The notes below the pieces were generated by a model that did no database searches, was not told where the DNA came from, and was given only the letters and a program-made list of their open reading frames with translations. From the NCBI RefSeq assembly GCF_020804225.1, contig NZ_WJBI01000003.1, positions 44,518 through 90,040 of the forward strand: a stretch of 45,523 nt of DNA, read 5' to 3'. Of this stretch, positions 35,579 to 44,569 are shown one piece after another. Every line of letters begins with the position of its first letter. The first letter of the stretch is position 1. The DNA comes from Methanosarcina sp. DH2. GTDB taxonomy: Archaea > Halobacteriota > Methanosarcinia > Methanosarcinales > Methanosarcinaceae. The translations under genes and the position numbers were made by a program.

Positions 35579-36273
35579 ATTTTCTGAGTTTCGCTTCCTT
35601 CTCCAAATTGCGCCCCGGGAGTACGTGGTCCTTTTCGCTTCACTTCGTTTCGCTCAAGAGGACTAAATTAAAAATTCCGATGAAGGGACTCGACGAAGGA
35701 GAGCGGTCTTTCCCGTAAAAAGAAGAAAAAAATTATTATAGAGCCAGTAAGTAGTCAGTACGTAAGAATTGTCAATTAAGAACTAGCGTGGGCGACTGTA
35801 AATAACTCATAAATGCGACTGTAAATAACTCATAAATGCGACTGTAAATAACTCATAAATAAAAGAATTTCTTCAATTTCCTTTTTTACTTTTCTTTTTG
35901 CTTCTTTCTACGGACCACCAGACAGGCTGGCGAGTACTTCCTATATTTACCTGTGAAATAAAACCGGTTTCCGGGTCAAGAGAAGTATTTTCCAGTAAGG
36001 AATGTATTTCTTTATTTAGTTTCTCTTAATACCAGCACGAATCCACTTTTTATTATTTCTTTCGCGGCTGGTTGACGGCTTTAGCCTCAGGGTACAGAAG
36101 AAGAAAACTAAAGATTCCATTCCTGGATATTCTGAGTAATATTAACGATTAATCAGGGATTATCAGGTTATTGGCAGTGATTTACCTATATGTCATACGC
36201 TATCTATATAGTTAAGTGGTTTCATTGGGGTTTATTATTTGTATGTACTTCCATATACTTTATATTGGGAATC
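35579..36273. other. Intergenic region upstream of the pst operon
   Basis: About 700 bp without a gene. It holds a possible hairpin near 35628-35663 (GTCCTTTT and AAGAGGAC arms) that could end polB transcription, a 23-bp triple repeat, and the 14-bp sequence CCAGACAGGCTGGC at 35918-35931 shared with 14584. I see no tRNA or small RNA. Confidence 0.5.
35792..35860. repeat. 23-bp tandem repeat, three perfect copies
   Basis: Each unit begins GCGACTGTAAATAACTCATA; starts are 35792, 35815 and 35838. Noncoding. Confidence 0.95.
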
Positions 36274-36281
36274 TTTATATA
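36274..36281 (+). promoter_or_regulatory. TATA box of the pst operon
   Basis: A consensus TTTATATA about 100 nt before the chosen pstS start, giving a leader of about 70 nt. No phosphate-control operator can be picked out with confidence. Confidence 0.55.
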
Positions 36282-36374
36282 TTTCTCTCATTTTATAGTG
36301 AATTGTACTGGAAATGTTTCAGATAGCTATAGATTGTGAACTTATTACTATTTATTTCTTGGAGTATGTGTAAC

Positions 36375-37262
36375 ATGACAAATAATTTAAAAACATACAC
36401 GATCCTCACTCTACTGGTGGTTGGACTCGTATTTTTGGGAATTGGGTGTACCGGAAATGAGAATAGTGAGGGCCCTTCCGAGGGAGCCCCTGCAGCCGAA
36501 TCACAGAGTATTTTTCTGAAAGGTTCAGATACAGTTCTCCCCCTTGCTCAGGCTGAAGCCGAAGAATTCATGATTGAAAACACTGATAAAAGTGTAACTG
36601 TTACCGGGGGCGGGTCAGGTGTTGGGCTTACAGCTCTCATTGACGGCGAGGTAGACATTGCTACTGCGTCCAGAGAAATTAAAACTGAAGAAATAGAAGC
36701 TGCTAAAGCAAATGGCATCGATCCGGTGGAGACTACTATTGCCTATGACGGTATTTCAGTTGTTATAAATCCTGAGAACCCTGTTACTGAACTTACTTTT
36801 GACCAGTTGCGCGGCATCTACAATGGAAGCATCAGCAATTGGGAGGATGTTGGCGGAGAGGACAGACAGATTGTGGTGATTTCCAGGGACAGCAGTTCCG
36901 GGACTTACGAATACTTCAAAGAGGAAGTTTTACAGGGAGACGAATATCGGCCTGACGCCCTTACCCAGCCTGCTACAGGTGGAATAGTAGGTGAAGTTTC
37001 TCAGAACCCCAATGCAATCGGTTATATCGGCGTTGCTTACCTTGATGGCAGTGTAAAAGCCTTAAGCCTGGATGCCGGGAACGGCTCTGAAGCTCCAAGC
37101 TCTGAAAACATCCTCAATGGTGCATACCCGCTTTCGAGAGCTCTCTACTTCTACACTAACGGGGAACCCTCAGGCCTCACAAAGGAATTCGTTGACTATG
37201 TGCTGAGCGAGACAGGGCAGAGTCTGGTTACTGAAGTCGGATACTTCCCGATAGAACAGTAA
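36375..37262 (+). CDS. pstS: Phosphate ABC transporter, phosphate-binding lipoprotein
   Basis: A 295-residue periplasmic-type binding protein that captures phosphate outside the cell. It has a signal peptide with lipobox (VFLGIGCTG, Cys about 25). Phosphate-site motifs follow: SDTVLPL, GGGSGVGL and SRDSSSGTYEYF. I chose ATG 36375, which has GGAG 10 nt upstream, over a longer GTG reading from 36336. First gene of pstSCAB-phoU; pstC follows after 48 bp. Confidence 0.95.
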   Translation: MTNNLKTYTILTLLVVGLVFLGIGCTGNENSEGPSEGAPAAESQSIFLKGSDTVLPLAQAEAEEFMIENTDKSVTVTGGGSGVGLTALIDGEVDIATASREIKTEEIEAAKANGIDPVETTIAYDGISVVINPENPVTELTFDQLRGIYNGSISNWEDVGGEDRQIVVISRDSSSGTYEYFKEEVLQGDEYRPDALTQPATGGIVGEVSQNPNAIGYIGVAYLDGSVKALSLDAGNGSEAPSSENILNGAYPLSRALYFYTNGEPSGLTKEFVDYVLSETGQSLVTEVGYFPIEQ

Positions 37263-37310
37263 TAACGGTAGATTAGTACAGACGGTAAAAGTTATTTCAA
37301 GGGAAAAAAT

Positions 37311-38201
37311 ATGTTTAATAGGAATTATAAGGAAAAAACAATCGAATCGGTGCTGTTCTCAGTAAGCGCCCTTACGGTCGTTATCCTTCTCCTTATATGC
37401 CTCTTTTTATTCAGGGACAGCTTACTTCTCTTCAAAGAGACCTCCCTTCTCGACTTTCTCACAGGGAAATTCTGGTACCCGACGTCCGTGAACAGGCAGT
37501 TCGGGCTATTGCCTCTCTTTTTCGGCTCCCTTATTGTTACTGCCGGAGCAATCCTTTTTGCAGTACCTCTGGGAATTGCTTCTGCTATTTATATTTCTGA
37601 GATCGCACACCCGAAGGTTGCAGATGCCCTGAAACCCTTTATTGAGATCCTTGCAGGGATCCCTTCTGTTGTATTCGGGTTCTTCGGGCTTGTTATACTG
37701 GTCCCGGCTGTGCAGAATACATTTAACCTGCCTACCGGACAAACTGCCCTTACAGGTTCCATTATGCTTGGAATCATGGCACTTCCTACAATAATTACTA
37801 TTTCGGAGGACGCCATAAGTTCGGTCCCTAGCACTATCAAGCAGGGTTCTCTGGCTCTGGGTGCCACAAGATGGCAAACCATATACAAGGTCATAGTCCC
37901 TGCAGCTCTGTCCGGAATTTCAGCCGCCGTAATGTTAGGGATGGGGAGGGCTATAGGGGAGACAATGACTCTTATGATGGTAACCGGAAACACTGCAGTA
38001 ATTCCTTCTTTTCCCGGAGGGATCCTGGACCCTGTAAGGACGATGACTGCCACAATTGCACTTGAGATGGGTGAAGTTCCTCAGGGAAGTGCCCATTTCC
38101 ATGCCCTCTTCGCGGTCGGAACTGTGCTTTTCACCATAACTTTCCTGATTAACCTGATTGCGGATTTGATCAAAAATAGATACAGGTTCAAGGTGGACTG
38201 A
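37311..38201 (+). CDS. pstC: Phosphate ABC transporter permease PstC
   Basis: A 296-residue permease with about six membrane helices and the binding-protein-dependent transport loop ALGATRWQTIYKVIVPAAL. PstC and PstA form the phosphate channel. Its end, GGTGGACTGAG, is repeated 66 bp later inside the pstA start region. Confidence 0.95.
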   Translation: MFNRNYKEKTIESVLFSVSALTVVILLLICLFLFRDSLLLFKETSLLDFLTGKFWYPTSVNRQFGLLPLFFGSLIVTAGAILFAVPLGIASAIYISEIAHPKVADALKPFIEILAGIPSVVFGFFGLVILVPAVQNTFNLPTGQTALTGSIMLGIMALPTIITISEDAISSVPSTIKQGSLALGATRWQTIYKVIVPAALSGISAAVMLGMGRAIGETMTLMMVTGNTAVIPSFPGGILDPVRTMTATIALEMGEVPQGSAHFHALFAVGTVLFTITFLINLIADLIKNRYRFKVD

Positions 38202-38203
38202 GC

Positions 38204-39127
38204 GTGGAATTAAGTTCAAAAGTATATGAAAAGGATCATAAATCTATTCGGGCGCAGGGTGGACTGAGTATGGGACTGAATGCAAGAACAAATGAAAGAA
38301 TCGCTTTTACATTGCTCACCCTTTCAGCAATGACAGTAGCGGGGTTTGTGGTGATTATCCTCGCCTATATTATTTACAACGGATACAGTGTAATTAGCAT
38401 AGAATTCCTTACTGAGATGCCCCGTATGAGAATGACCCAGGGTGGAATCTATCCGGCAATTGTAGGTACTGTTCTCCTTATCATAGGGTCGATGGGTGTA
38501 GCTCTTCCCATGGGAGTTATGGCTGCCATTTATCTGAACGAATACGCAGGAGAAACCCGCACTACCTGGCTTATAGAAATGGCGATCAACAACCTTGCAG
38601 GCACTCCTTCTGTAGTGTTTGGGCTTTTCGGGCTGGCACTGTTTGTTAAGTACGTTGGTTTCGGTTCTTCTCTACTGTCGGCTTGCCTTACCCTCTCTCT
38701 TCTGATTATCCCGGTAATTATCCGCTCTACCCAGGAAGCCCTGATTGCAGTTCCTAATGAGTATCGGGACTCCTCACTTGCACTTGGGATCAGTAAATGG
38801 CAGACTATAAGGCATGTGGTACTGCCGGCTGCCATTCCGGGAATTATTACAGGTTCGATTCTGAGTATCGGGAGGGTTGCAGGGGAAACGGCCCCTATTC
38901 TTCTAACAGGTGCTGCTTACTTTCTGCCAAGGCTGCCTGATTCGATATATTCCCAGTTTATGGCTCTTCCTTACCATCTTTTCGTGCTGGCAACCTCCGG
39001 GACAAACATTACTCAGAATCGGCCCATTCAGTACGGTACGGCTCTGGTTTTATTGAGTATAGTACTGGGCCTGAACATCATTGCGGTTTTGATCCGCAGG
39101 CATTATAGGCAAAAATTGCAAATTTGA
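38204..39127 (+). CDS. pstA: Phosphate ABC transporter permease PstA
   Basis: A 307-residue permease (285 if it starts at the ATG at 38270). It has six membrane helices and the EAA-type loop ALGISKWQTIRHVVLPAAI. Two start sites are possible, GTG 38204 and ATG 38270. Each follows GGTGGACTGAG, because a 16-bp stretch is duplicated 66 bp apart. The extra 22 residues are polar and not conserved in the family as I know it, so 38270 may be the original start. Confidence 0.93.
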   Translation: MELSSKVYEKDHKSIRAQGGLSMGLNARTNERIAFTLLTLSAMTVAGFVVIILAYIIYNGYSVISIEFLTEMPRMRMTQGGIYPAIVGTVLLIIGSMGVALPMGVMAAIYLNEYAGETRTTWLIEMAINNLAGTPSVVFGLFGLALFVKYVGFGSSLLSACLTLSLLIIPVIIRSTQEALIAVPNEYRDSSLALGISKWQTIRHVVLPAAIPGIITGSILSIGRVAGETAPILLTGAAYFLPRLPDSIYSQFMALPYHLFVLATSGTNITQNRPIQYGTALVLLSIVLGLNIIAVLIRRHYRQKLQI

Positions 39128-39175
39128 TTAAATTCTGATTTGATTAAATTCTGTATAATATTTGATTGAATTCTG
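39122..39175. repeat. 16-bp repeat between pstA and pstB, three copies
   Basis: ATTTGATTAAATTCTG occurs at 39122 and 39138, and with one change at 39160. The pstA stop codon lies in the first copy, so the repeat overlaps the end of the gene. Confidence 0.85.
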
Positions 39176-39251
39176 AGACGTAAAATATAAGTTTGACATA
39201 AGTTTAGATTCTTAATAAATTCTCAGGTTTATATATAATTGGGGTCGGTAA

Positions 39252-40043
39252 ATGACTGAAGTTGTTCAAAACATAGCTCAGCCTCGTGTGGCTCAGCCTC
39301 ATATAACTGTAGGAAATCTTAATCTGTGGTACGGGGAAAAGCAAGCTCTTAAGAACATATCCATGCACATCCCCAAAAACAGTGTAACTGCTCTTATAGG
39401 TCCTTCCGGCTGCGGCAAGTCTACTTTTATCCGCTGCTTAAACAGGATGAATGATCTTGTTAAAAACTGCAGGATTGAAGGCAAGGTTTTAATTGAAAAT
39501 AAGGATATCTATGGAGCAGATGTTGATGTTGTTGAGCTCCGGAAACAGGTAGGTATGGTTTTCCAGAAGCCCAATCCCTTTCCCATGTCTATTTATGACA
39601 ATGTTGCATATGGGCCGCGTATTCATGGTGTAAATAAGAAGGATATCAACGGAGTTGTCGAGGGTGCTCTTCATTCTGCTGCTCTCTGGGATGAAACTTC
39701 AGACAGACTCAAATCTCCTGCTCTTTCTCTAAGCGGTGGACAGCAGCAAAGACTGTGTATTGCCAGGACTCTGGCAGTGAAGCCCAGAATTATTCTTTTT
39801 GATGAGCCTACCAGTGCTCTTGACCCGATTTCTACTTCAAGGATTGAAGATCTAATCATGAATCTTAAAAAAGATTATACAATAGTAATCGTAACTCATA
39901 ATATGCAACAGGCAGCCAGGATATCAGATTATACCGGTTTTTTCTTTATGGGCGAATTGATTGAGTTCGGTCAGACAAGGCAGATATTTCATAGTCCAAA
40001 GGAAAAGAGCACTGAGGATTACATTACTGGCAGGTTCGGGTGA
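39252..40043 (+). CDS. pstB: Phosphate ABC transporter ATPase PstB
   Basis: A 263-residue ATPase with Walker [11 protein letters not shown]-loop [20 protein letters not shown] (typical of PstB), signature [15 protein letters not shown] and Walker [13 protein letters not shown]. It powers the PstCA channel. It lies about 125 bp after pstA; phoU follows at once. Confidence 0.97.
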   Translation: MTEVVQNIAQPRVAQPHITVGNLNLWYGEKQALKNISMHIPKNSVTALIGPSGCGKSTFIRCLNRMNDLVKNCRIEGKVLIENKDIYGADVDVVELRKQVGMVFQKPNPFPMSIYDNVAYGPRIHGVNKKDINGVVEGALHSAALWDETSDRLKSPALSLSGGQQQRLCIARTLAVKPRIILFDEPTSALDPISTSRIEDLIMNLKKDYTIVIVTHNMQQAARISDYTGFFFMGELIEFGQTRQIFHSPKEKSTEDYITGRFG

Positions 40044-40048
40044 TTAAA

Positions 40049-40699
40049 ATGGTTCGAGAACGATACCTTCAGCAACTGGACCTGCTTAAAAAGTCCGTAC
40101 TTTCTTTAGGGAAAATGTCCGAGCTGATCTTTCACGATTCTATGGAAGCGGTTATAGACCTCAACGTCGAGCTTGCCAGAGAGACTCTTGCCCATGAGTC
40201 TGAAGTGGATAAACTTGAGAAAGGAATTGAAGCCTCTGTTTTCGACCTGCTTGCGCTTCAGCAACCTATGGCAAGTGACCTCCGGCTTGTCGTATCAGCA
40301 CTTAAGATCTCAGCAGACCTTAGAAGAATTGTAGGCCTTTCAATTAATATTGCCAAAATCCCTGGAAAAATCGAAGGCGGACATATAAAGCCGCTCATAG
40401 ATACGAAAAGAATGGCAGATATTGCAGCATATATGCTTGAAAACTCTATGAAAGCCTTCTTGACTCAGGATGCGGGACTTGCAAGAGCAACAGCAGCCCG
40501 GGATGAAGAGGTCGACAAGCTCTTTTACTCAGTATGGGTTGAGTTGATAGAAATGATGGCAAAAGATACCAGTATTATTTCTAAAGCCACATATTTGCTT
40601 TTCCTGATTCGTTATATTGAAAGGATTGCGGATCACTGCTGTAATATTTGTGAAAGCGTTGTCTACCTTACTACAGCTGAACATGTCAAACTCAACTAA
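40049..40699 (+). CDS. phoU: PhoU phosphate-signalling protein
   Basis: A 216-residue protein made of two three-helix PhoU repeats; metal-binding type motifs DKLEKGIEA and RYIERIADHCCNI are visible. PhoU restrains Pst uptake and signals phosphate sufficiency. ATG 40049 is preferred because GGGTGATT, complementary to the 16S 3' end, precedes it; a GTG at 40040 overlaps the pstB stop. It has no DNA-binding domain, unlike the AbrB-PhoU protein at 9822. Confidence 0.95.
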   Translation: MVRERYLQQLDLLKKSVLSLGKMSELIFHDSMEAVIDLNVELARETLAHESEVDKLEKGIEASVFDLLALQQPMASDLRLVVSALKISADLRRIVGLSINIAKIPGKIEGGHIKPLIDTKRMADIAAYMLENSMKAFLTQDAGLARATAARDEEVDKLFYSVWVELIEMMAKDTSIISKATYLLFLIRYIERIADHCCNICESVVYLTTAEHVKLN

Positions 40700-40740
40700 T
40701 CTTTTCTTTTTTATTTTTCTACTTTTTTATTTTTTCTCTC
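40700..40740 (+). terminator. Oligo-T terminator after phoU
   Basis: Several runs of five to seven T lie just past the phoU stop, as usual for archaeal termination. The region before pyrC is otherwise featureless. Confidence 0.5.
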
Positions 40741-40843
40741 CAAAAGGCTTTTCCTTTATGTTTTTTCTACTTCTTTTTCATGCCCGGTTCTCAGTTTCCG
40801 CCGATGTACATGTTTTAAGTACGTTTTAAGCGTATAGACGCCC

Positions 40844-42253
40844 ATGCCTGATATTCATATCAAAAATACGAGAATTTATTACAATAATTCTCTTCAGCCT
40901 GCAGAAATCATTATTGAGAATGGCAGAATTACAAAAATCGGAAAGGATTTCCGGGTCTCAAGTTCGGATATGGTAATAGATGCAGGAGGTGCACTTACCC
41001 TGCCTGCCGGAATTGATGTGCACGTCCACTTCAGGGAACCGGGTATGACCCTGAAAGAAAACTGGTATACAGGATCATGCTCTGCAGCTGCCGGAGGGAT
41101 TACCACTGTTATCGACCAGCCAAACACCATACCTCCTACAACGGACAGGCGTTCTTTTGAACAGAAACTTAAACTTGCCCGGAAGAAGTCTATTGTTGAT
41201 TTCGGGATCAATGGCGGGGTAACAGGAAATATCGAAAAGCTCAAAGAGCTCTGGAGGCTGGGTGTTATGGCTTTCGGGGAGATTTTCATGGCTGAGTCTA
41301 CAGGCGGGCTGAATATCAATGAGGAAACATTTGAAGAAGCCCTGGCTGAGATCAAAAATCTCGGAGCTCTTGCTACAATCCATGCCGAGGACGAAAAAAT
41401 GCGCCTTGAATTGGAACAGCTGTTAAAAGATGACGTTTCTTATGATTACCATTCAAGGGTACGCCCAAACGCCTGCGAGTCATCGGCTGTCCAGAATGCT
41501 CTAGAGCTTGTTTCCAGACTCCAGGTAAGGGCACATTTCTGCCATCTGAGTACGCTTGAAGCTGTGGGAATGATCCGAAAAGAAAGATATCTTGCAAAAA
41601 GGGAAAACAAAACACCCGTTTTTACATGTGAAGTCACTCCCCATCACCTTTTTCTTTCCATAAAAGACTGGGAGAGGCTCAAGGCTTTTGGCAAAATGAA
41701 TCCTCCTTTACGAGGGGGCCACAGCATAAAAGCGCTTGTAAACGGGCTGAATGACGGGACTATCGACATGGTAGCGTCAGACCATGCTCCACATCTTGAG
41801 TCTGAAAAGGATCTTGATATCAGGTTTGCTCCTTCCGGGGTGCCCGGAGTTGAGACTCTCATGCCTCTTATGCTTGCGGCAGTCAGGAAAAATATCCTGC
41901 CTCTTTCACAGATGATAATGGTTACAAGCTGGAACCCGGCAAAGGCTTTCGGGCTGGACAGCAAGGGCAAGGGCAGGCTTGAGGTGGGTTTTGATGCAGA
42001 CCTTATGATTGTAGATCCGCGCAACCTTCAACCCATAAGGGCTGAGATGCTGCACAGTAAAGCTAGCTGGACACCTTTTGAAGGCATGGATGCAGTCTTC
42101 CCGGAGTATACGTTATCCAGAGGTGAAATTATCTGGATGGAAGAGTCCATTAATGCAAAGCCTGGCAGGGGTAACTTCCTTGAGGGCGGTGGAAAAAGAT
42201 CAAAAGAAGATGAGGAAGACGAAGAAAACTCTGAAGAGGCCGGATCCGATTGA
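40844..42253 (+). CDS. pyrC: Dihydroorotase
   Basis: A 469-residue amidohydrolase for the third step of pyrimidine synthesis (carbamoyl aspartate to dihydroorotate). Metal ligands are visible: DVHVHFRE (about 57-64), a histidine in HAEDEKM, HFCHLST, and the catalytic Asp in VASDHAPH; NPPLRG binds substrate. The extended acidic C-terminal tail (EDEEDEENSEEAG) is not part of the fold. Alternative family members such as allantoinase are less likely, given the archaeal context. It converges on the KH-protein gene, with only 29 bp between. Confidence 0.9.
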   Translation: MPDIHIKNTRIYYNNSLQPAEIIIENGRITKIGKDFRVSSSDMVIDAGGALTLPAGIDVHVHFREPGMTLKENWYTGSCSAAAGGITTVIDQPNTIPPTTDRRSFEQKLKLARKKSIVDFGINGGVTGNIEKLKELWRLGVMAFGEIFMAESTGGLNINEETFEEALAEIKNLGALATIHAEDEKMRLELEQLLKDDVSYDYHSRVRPNACESSAVQNALELVSRLQVRAHFCHLSTLEAVGMIRKERYLAKRENKTPVFTCEVTPHHLFLSIKDWERLKAFGKMNPPLRGGHSIKALVNGLNDGTIDMVASDHAPHLESEKDLDIRFAPSGVPGVETLMPLMLAAVRKNILPLSQMIMVTSWNPAKAFGLDSKGKGRLEVGFDADLMIVDPRNLQPIRAEMLHSKASWTPFEGMDAVFPEYTLSRGEIIWMEESINAKPGRGNFLEGGGKRSKEDEEDEENSEEAGSD

Positions 42254-42263
42254 GGTTCCGGAA

Positions 42264-42283
42264 CTCTTTTTTAAACGTTTTTT
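42264..42283 (+). terminator. Oligo-T terminator after pyrC
   Basis: Two T runs of six sit in and just beyond the 29-bp convergent gap after pyrC. Confidence 0.4.
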
Positions 42284-42831
42284 CAGTAAAAATCAATTGA
42301 ATCCAGTTGCGAGTGCATAAGTTCCTGATGTTTCTTTTCAAGGAACTTGTAGACTGCGCCGTGAGTAGCTCCGTCAAGCAGCATTTTTATGGCTGTCCGT
42401 ATTATGGTATTCTGCTCAGGGTATCCGAGTATGGATACGGTTTTCCCGTATACGGAAATCTTGACATTTATCAGGCTTTCTGCAAGTTCTCTGGTTCGAC
42501 CATTTCTCCCTATTATCCTGCCTTTTACTCGCTGGAGTTCTTTTGGAGTAGTAGCAACGTCGGAAAGGTCAATTACCTCAAGCATCAGCATGTCGTCTTC
42601 AAGGATTTCAAGAGCTTTTTCGGGACTGAAGCCTCTTCCTATGGCTTTGAGGGTTTCAAGAATCCTGAATTCTTTTAATGGATCTCCCTCGCAGGTAACA
42701 TCGATTTTTCCGCTTTCGCTGTCTATGTCCAGTTGACAAGCGGTTTTATCCTCGATAAATTTCTTTGTTTCTCCTTTCGGGCCAATAATTGCTCCGATTC
42801 TCTCTTTGGGAATTTTGAGGTACTGGGTCAT
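42283..42831 (-). CDS. KH-domain ribosome assembly protein (Dim2/Pno1-like)
   Basis: A 182-residue RNA-binding protein with two KH domains: GAIIGPKGETKKFIED (about 12-27) and RIIGRNGRTRELAESL (about 108-123). Archaeal Dim2/Pno1 proteins bind the 3' end of pre-16S rRNA during small-subunit maturation. Its ATG overlaps the rio1 stop by 4 bp, completing the common aIF1A-rio1-KH cluster. Confidence 0.93.
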   Translation of the reverse strand: MTQYLKIPKERIGAIIGPKGETKKFIEDKTACQLDIDSESGKIDVTCEGDPLKEFRILETLKAIGRGFSPEKALEILEDDMLMLEVIDLSDVATTPKELQRVKGRIIGRNGRTRELAESLINVKISVYGKTVSILGYPEQNTIIRTAIKMLLDGATHGAVYKFLEKKHQELMHSQLDSIDFY

Positions 42832-43613
42832 GTAGTTTCCGCCTGTATTTTTGAAAGTAGTTCTTCAGGTTTGTCCTTGATTCCGTATCGGCCGAAGAAC
42901 CTGAGTATATTTTGAATGTCTCTGTAGAGAAACTCTCTGGCATTAGGATGTTCCAGAGTCACAGACTGTCCCATATCGATGAAAACAGGGGTCGTATCTG
43001 TCGGATCAATGAGGATATTGTACTCACTCAGGTCAGCGTGCACGAGATTAGCTTCTTTATAGAGCAGACGCATATATTCAACGACTCTGTCATAAACAAG
43101 CTTTGCCTCATCATTTTCCAGGTGCGTATTCTTTAACAGGGGATAGGGTATCTTTTCTTTTCCCATGAACTCCATGATAAGAATATTTTTCTCCGCAATC
43201 ACTGGCTCAGGCACTCGTACTCCTGCGATCTTTGCACGCTTAAGGTTCTGGGATTCTTTGCGTGTCCATGCAAAAATTATATCTCGCCTGTTATTTCGAA
43301 TATTTGTAAAGCGAGGGTCTTTCATAATATAGGGGTTCATCGCCTTGAAAGTACTGTTGGCAATTCTGTATATCTTTACTACCAGTTCTCTTTTTTCCTC
43401 GCCTTCTGCATAGAAGACATTCGCTTCCTTTCCAGTACTGATGGATCCCCCCAGTGCCTTTATTATACCTTTATTGGAAAGGGTATAAAGGATCTTTAGA
43501 GTAGGAACATCAAATACGTTCTCTTCCACTTTCAGCCGCTCGGAGTCTTTCTCCCTGGCACGCGACTTATCCTTGGCGGTATCAATGCGCCTTATTTTCT
43601 CGTCCTGGTCCAT
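42828..43613 (-). CDS. rio1: RIO1-type serine kinase
   Basis: A 261-residue RIO kinase/ATPase. ATP loop STGKEANVFYA, catalytic HADLSEYNILI and metal-binding FIDMGQSV are present; the peptide-binding loop of ordinary kinases is absent, as usual for RIO. It acts in late maturation of the small ribosomal subunit. It lies 7 bp after aIF1A and overlaps the KH gene. Confidence 0.95.
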   Translation of the reverse strand: MDQDEKIRRIDTAKDKSRAREKDSERLKVEENVFDVPTLKILYTLSNKGIIKALGGSISTGKEANVFYAEGEEKRELVVKIYRIANSTFKAMNPYIMKDPRFTNIRNNRRDIIFAWTRKESQNLKRAKIAGVRVPEPVIAEKNILIMEFMGKEKIPYPLLKNTHLENDEAKLVYDRVVEYMRLLYKEANLVHADLSEYNILIDPTDTTPVFIDMGQSVTLEHPNAREFLYRDIQNILRFFGRYGIKDKPEELLSKIQAETT

Positions 43614-43620
43614 TCCTGTA

Positions 43621-43950
43621 TTATCCTTTCAGGTACCCTTTTCTCTCGAGCCAGTCTACCTGTGGTCTTGTATATTTCCATATCACGTCTGCCTTTTCGT
43701 TCTGAAACTCCCATGGCACAACAATGACGACATCTCCCTCTCTAATCCAGGTTTTCTTCTTCATCGAACCCGGAATTCTCCCCATACGGACGATCCCATC
43801 TATGCAACGGAGCCTGAGACGATTTGCACCAAGGAGACTTTCAACGGTTGCCAGAATCTCATTATTTTCCTTGCGCGGAGTGCGTACTCTTGTAATTGGC
43901 TCTTCCGTACTGGGATTGGCTTTTGATGCAGGTTTCTTTAAGTCTGCCAG
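43621..43950 (-). CDS. eif1A: Translation initiation factor aIF1A, probable CTG start
   Basis: A 109-residue S1/OB-fold factor: [20 protein letters not shown], then [20 protein letters not shown] and [15 protein letters not shown], ending near KGYLKG. It binds the small-subunit A site during initiation. No ATG, GTG or TTG is available: in frame upstream there is only GGT ATC ACA CTG before a TGA. GAGGT ends 6 nt before the CTG at 43950, so CTG is the likely start. First gene of the operon with rio1 and the KH gene. Confidence 0.92.
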   Translation of the reverse strand: MADLKKPASKANPSTEEPITRVRTPRKENNEILATVESLLGANRLRLRCIDGIVRMGRIPGSMKKKTWIREGDVVIVVPWEFQNEKADVIWKYTRPQVDWLERKGYLKG

Positions 43951-43997
43951 TGTGATACCTCATTATATGTAGTTTGTAATTATTATTTTATTTATTA

Positions 43998-44006
43998 TTT
44001 TTATAC
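43998..44006 (-). promoter_or_regulatory. TATA box of the aIF1A-rio1-KH operon
   Basis: GTATAAAAA on the minus strand, about 50 nt before the aIF1A start. Predicted initiation near 43975 gives a leader of about 25 nt that includes the GAGGT site. Confidence 0.5.
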
Positions 44007-44316
44007 CCTTAAATATCCTTATATCTCTTTTTTCGGGCTTTAAGGTTATTCGTCATGCAGCTTTCAACTTTCTGTTGTTATTTTAATGCTGCGCTTTTCT
44101 GTTTTTTTTTCTGTGCCTCTTTTCATTGTTTTTTTCAAGGTAGTGCGCTAGGCGACAGGTATATATATCGGATGTGTGTTTGCATGTCTCATGCGCAAAA
44201 CAAGCGTGCGCCGCTCTCGAATTATTAATTCCAGGGTGGAATTCAGGAACTGAAAAAACAAAATTCCATTATATGTTATGTTTGTTTTTCTTTATAATGT
44301 TTCCTGAATGAAAAGC
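44007..44316. other. Intergenic region between aIF1A promoter and rRNA promoters
   Basis: T-rich, with no gene visible. Contains the upstream flank of the first rRNA promoter. Confidence 0.4.
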
Positions 44317-44324
44317 TTTATATA
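44317..44324 (+). promoter_or_regulatory. rRNA promoter P1 TATA box
   Basis: TTTATATA within GAAAAGCTTTATATACTA. The first of three strong TATA boxes at even spacing. Confidence 0.6.
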
Positions 44325-44437
44325 CTAAAACTAATGTATATATGTTTCCCGTTCCAGCATGAATATTGTTGTGCTGGTTGGTTCTCTCATAGTTATATTG
44401 GTTAATGTTTCTCCGTTTTAAAAGGGAAATAGATACC

Positions 44438-44445
44438 TTTAAATA
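44438..44445 (+). promoter_or_regulatory. rRNA promoter P2 TATA box
   Basis: TTTAAATA in GATACCTTTAAATACGATG; 121 bp after P1. Confidence 0.65.
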
Positions 44446-44561
44446 CGATGGGTGCATACATATGTATTCCTGATCTAGTGTGGTTCTAATAACATGCTAG
44501 AGGGTTTTTCTCATAGTGATCTGGTTGAAGATCCTTCCTGTCAAAAGGGGAATTCGATACC

Positions 44562-44569
44562 TTTAAATA
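44562..44569 (+). promoter_or_regulatory. rRNA promoter P3 TATA box
   Basis: TTTAAATA in GATACCTTTAAATACTATG; 124 bp after P2 and about 230 bp before the mature 16S end. The leader between holds small hairpins (TGCATCATAAATGCA; GATAG and CTATC arms near 44690-44715) that may take part in processing. Confidence 0.65.
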
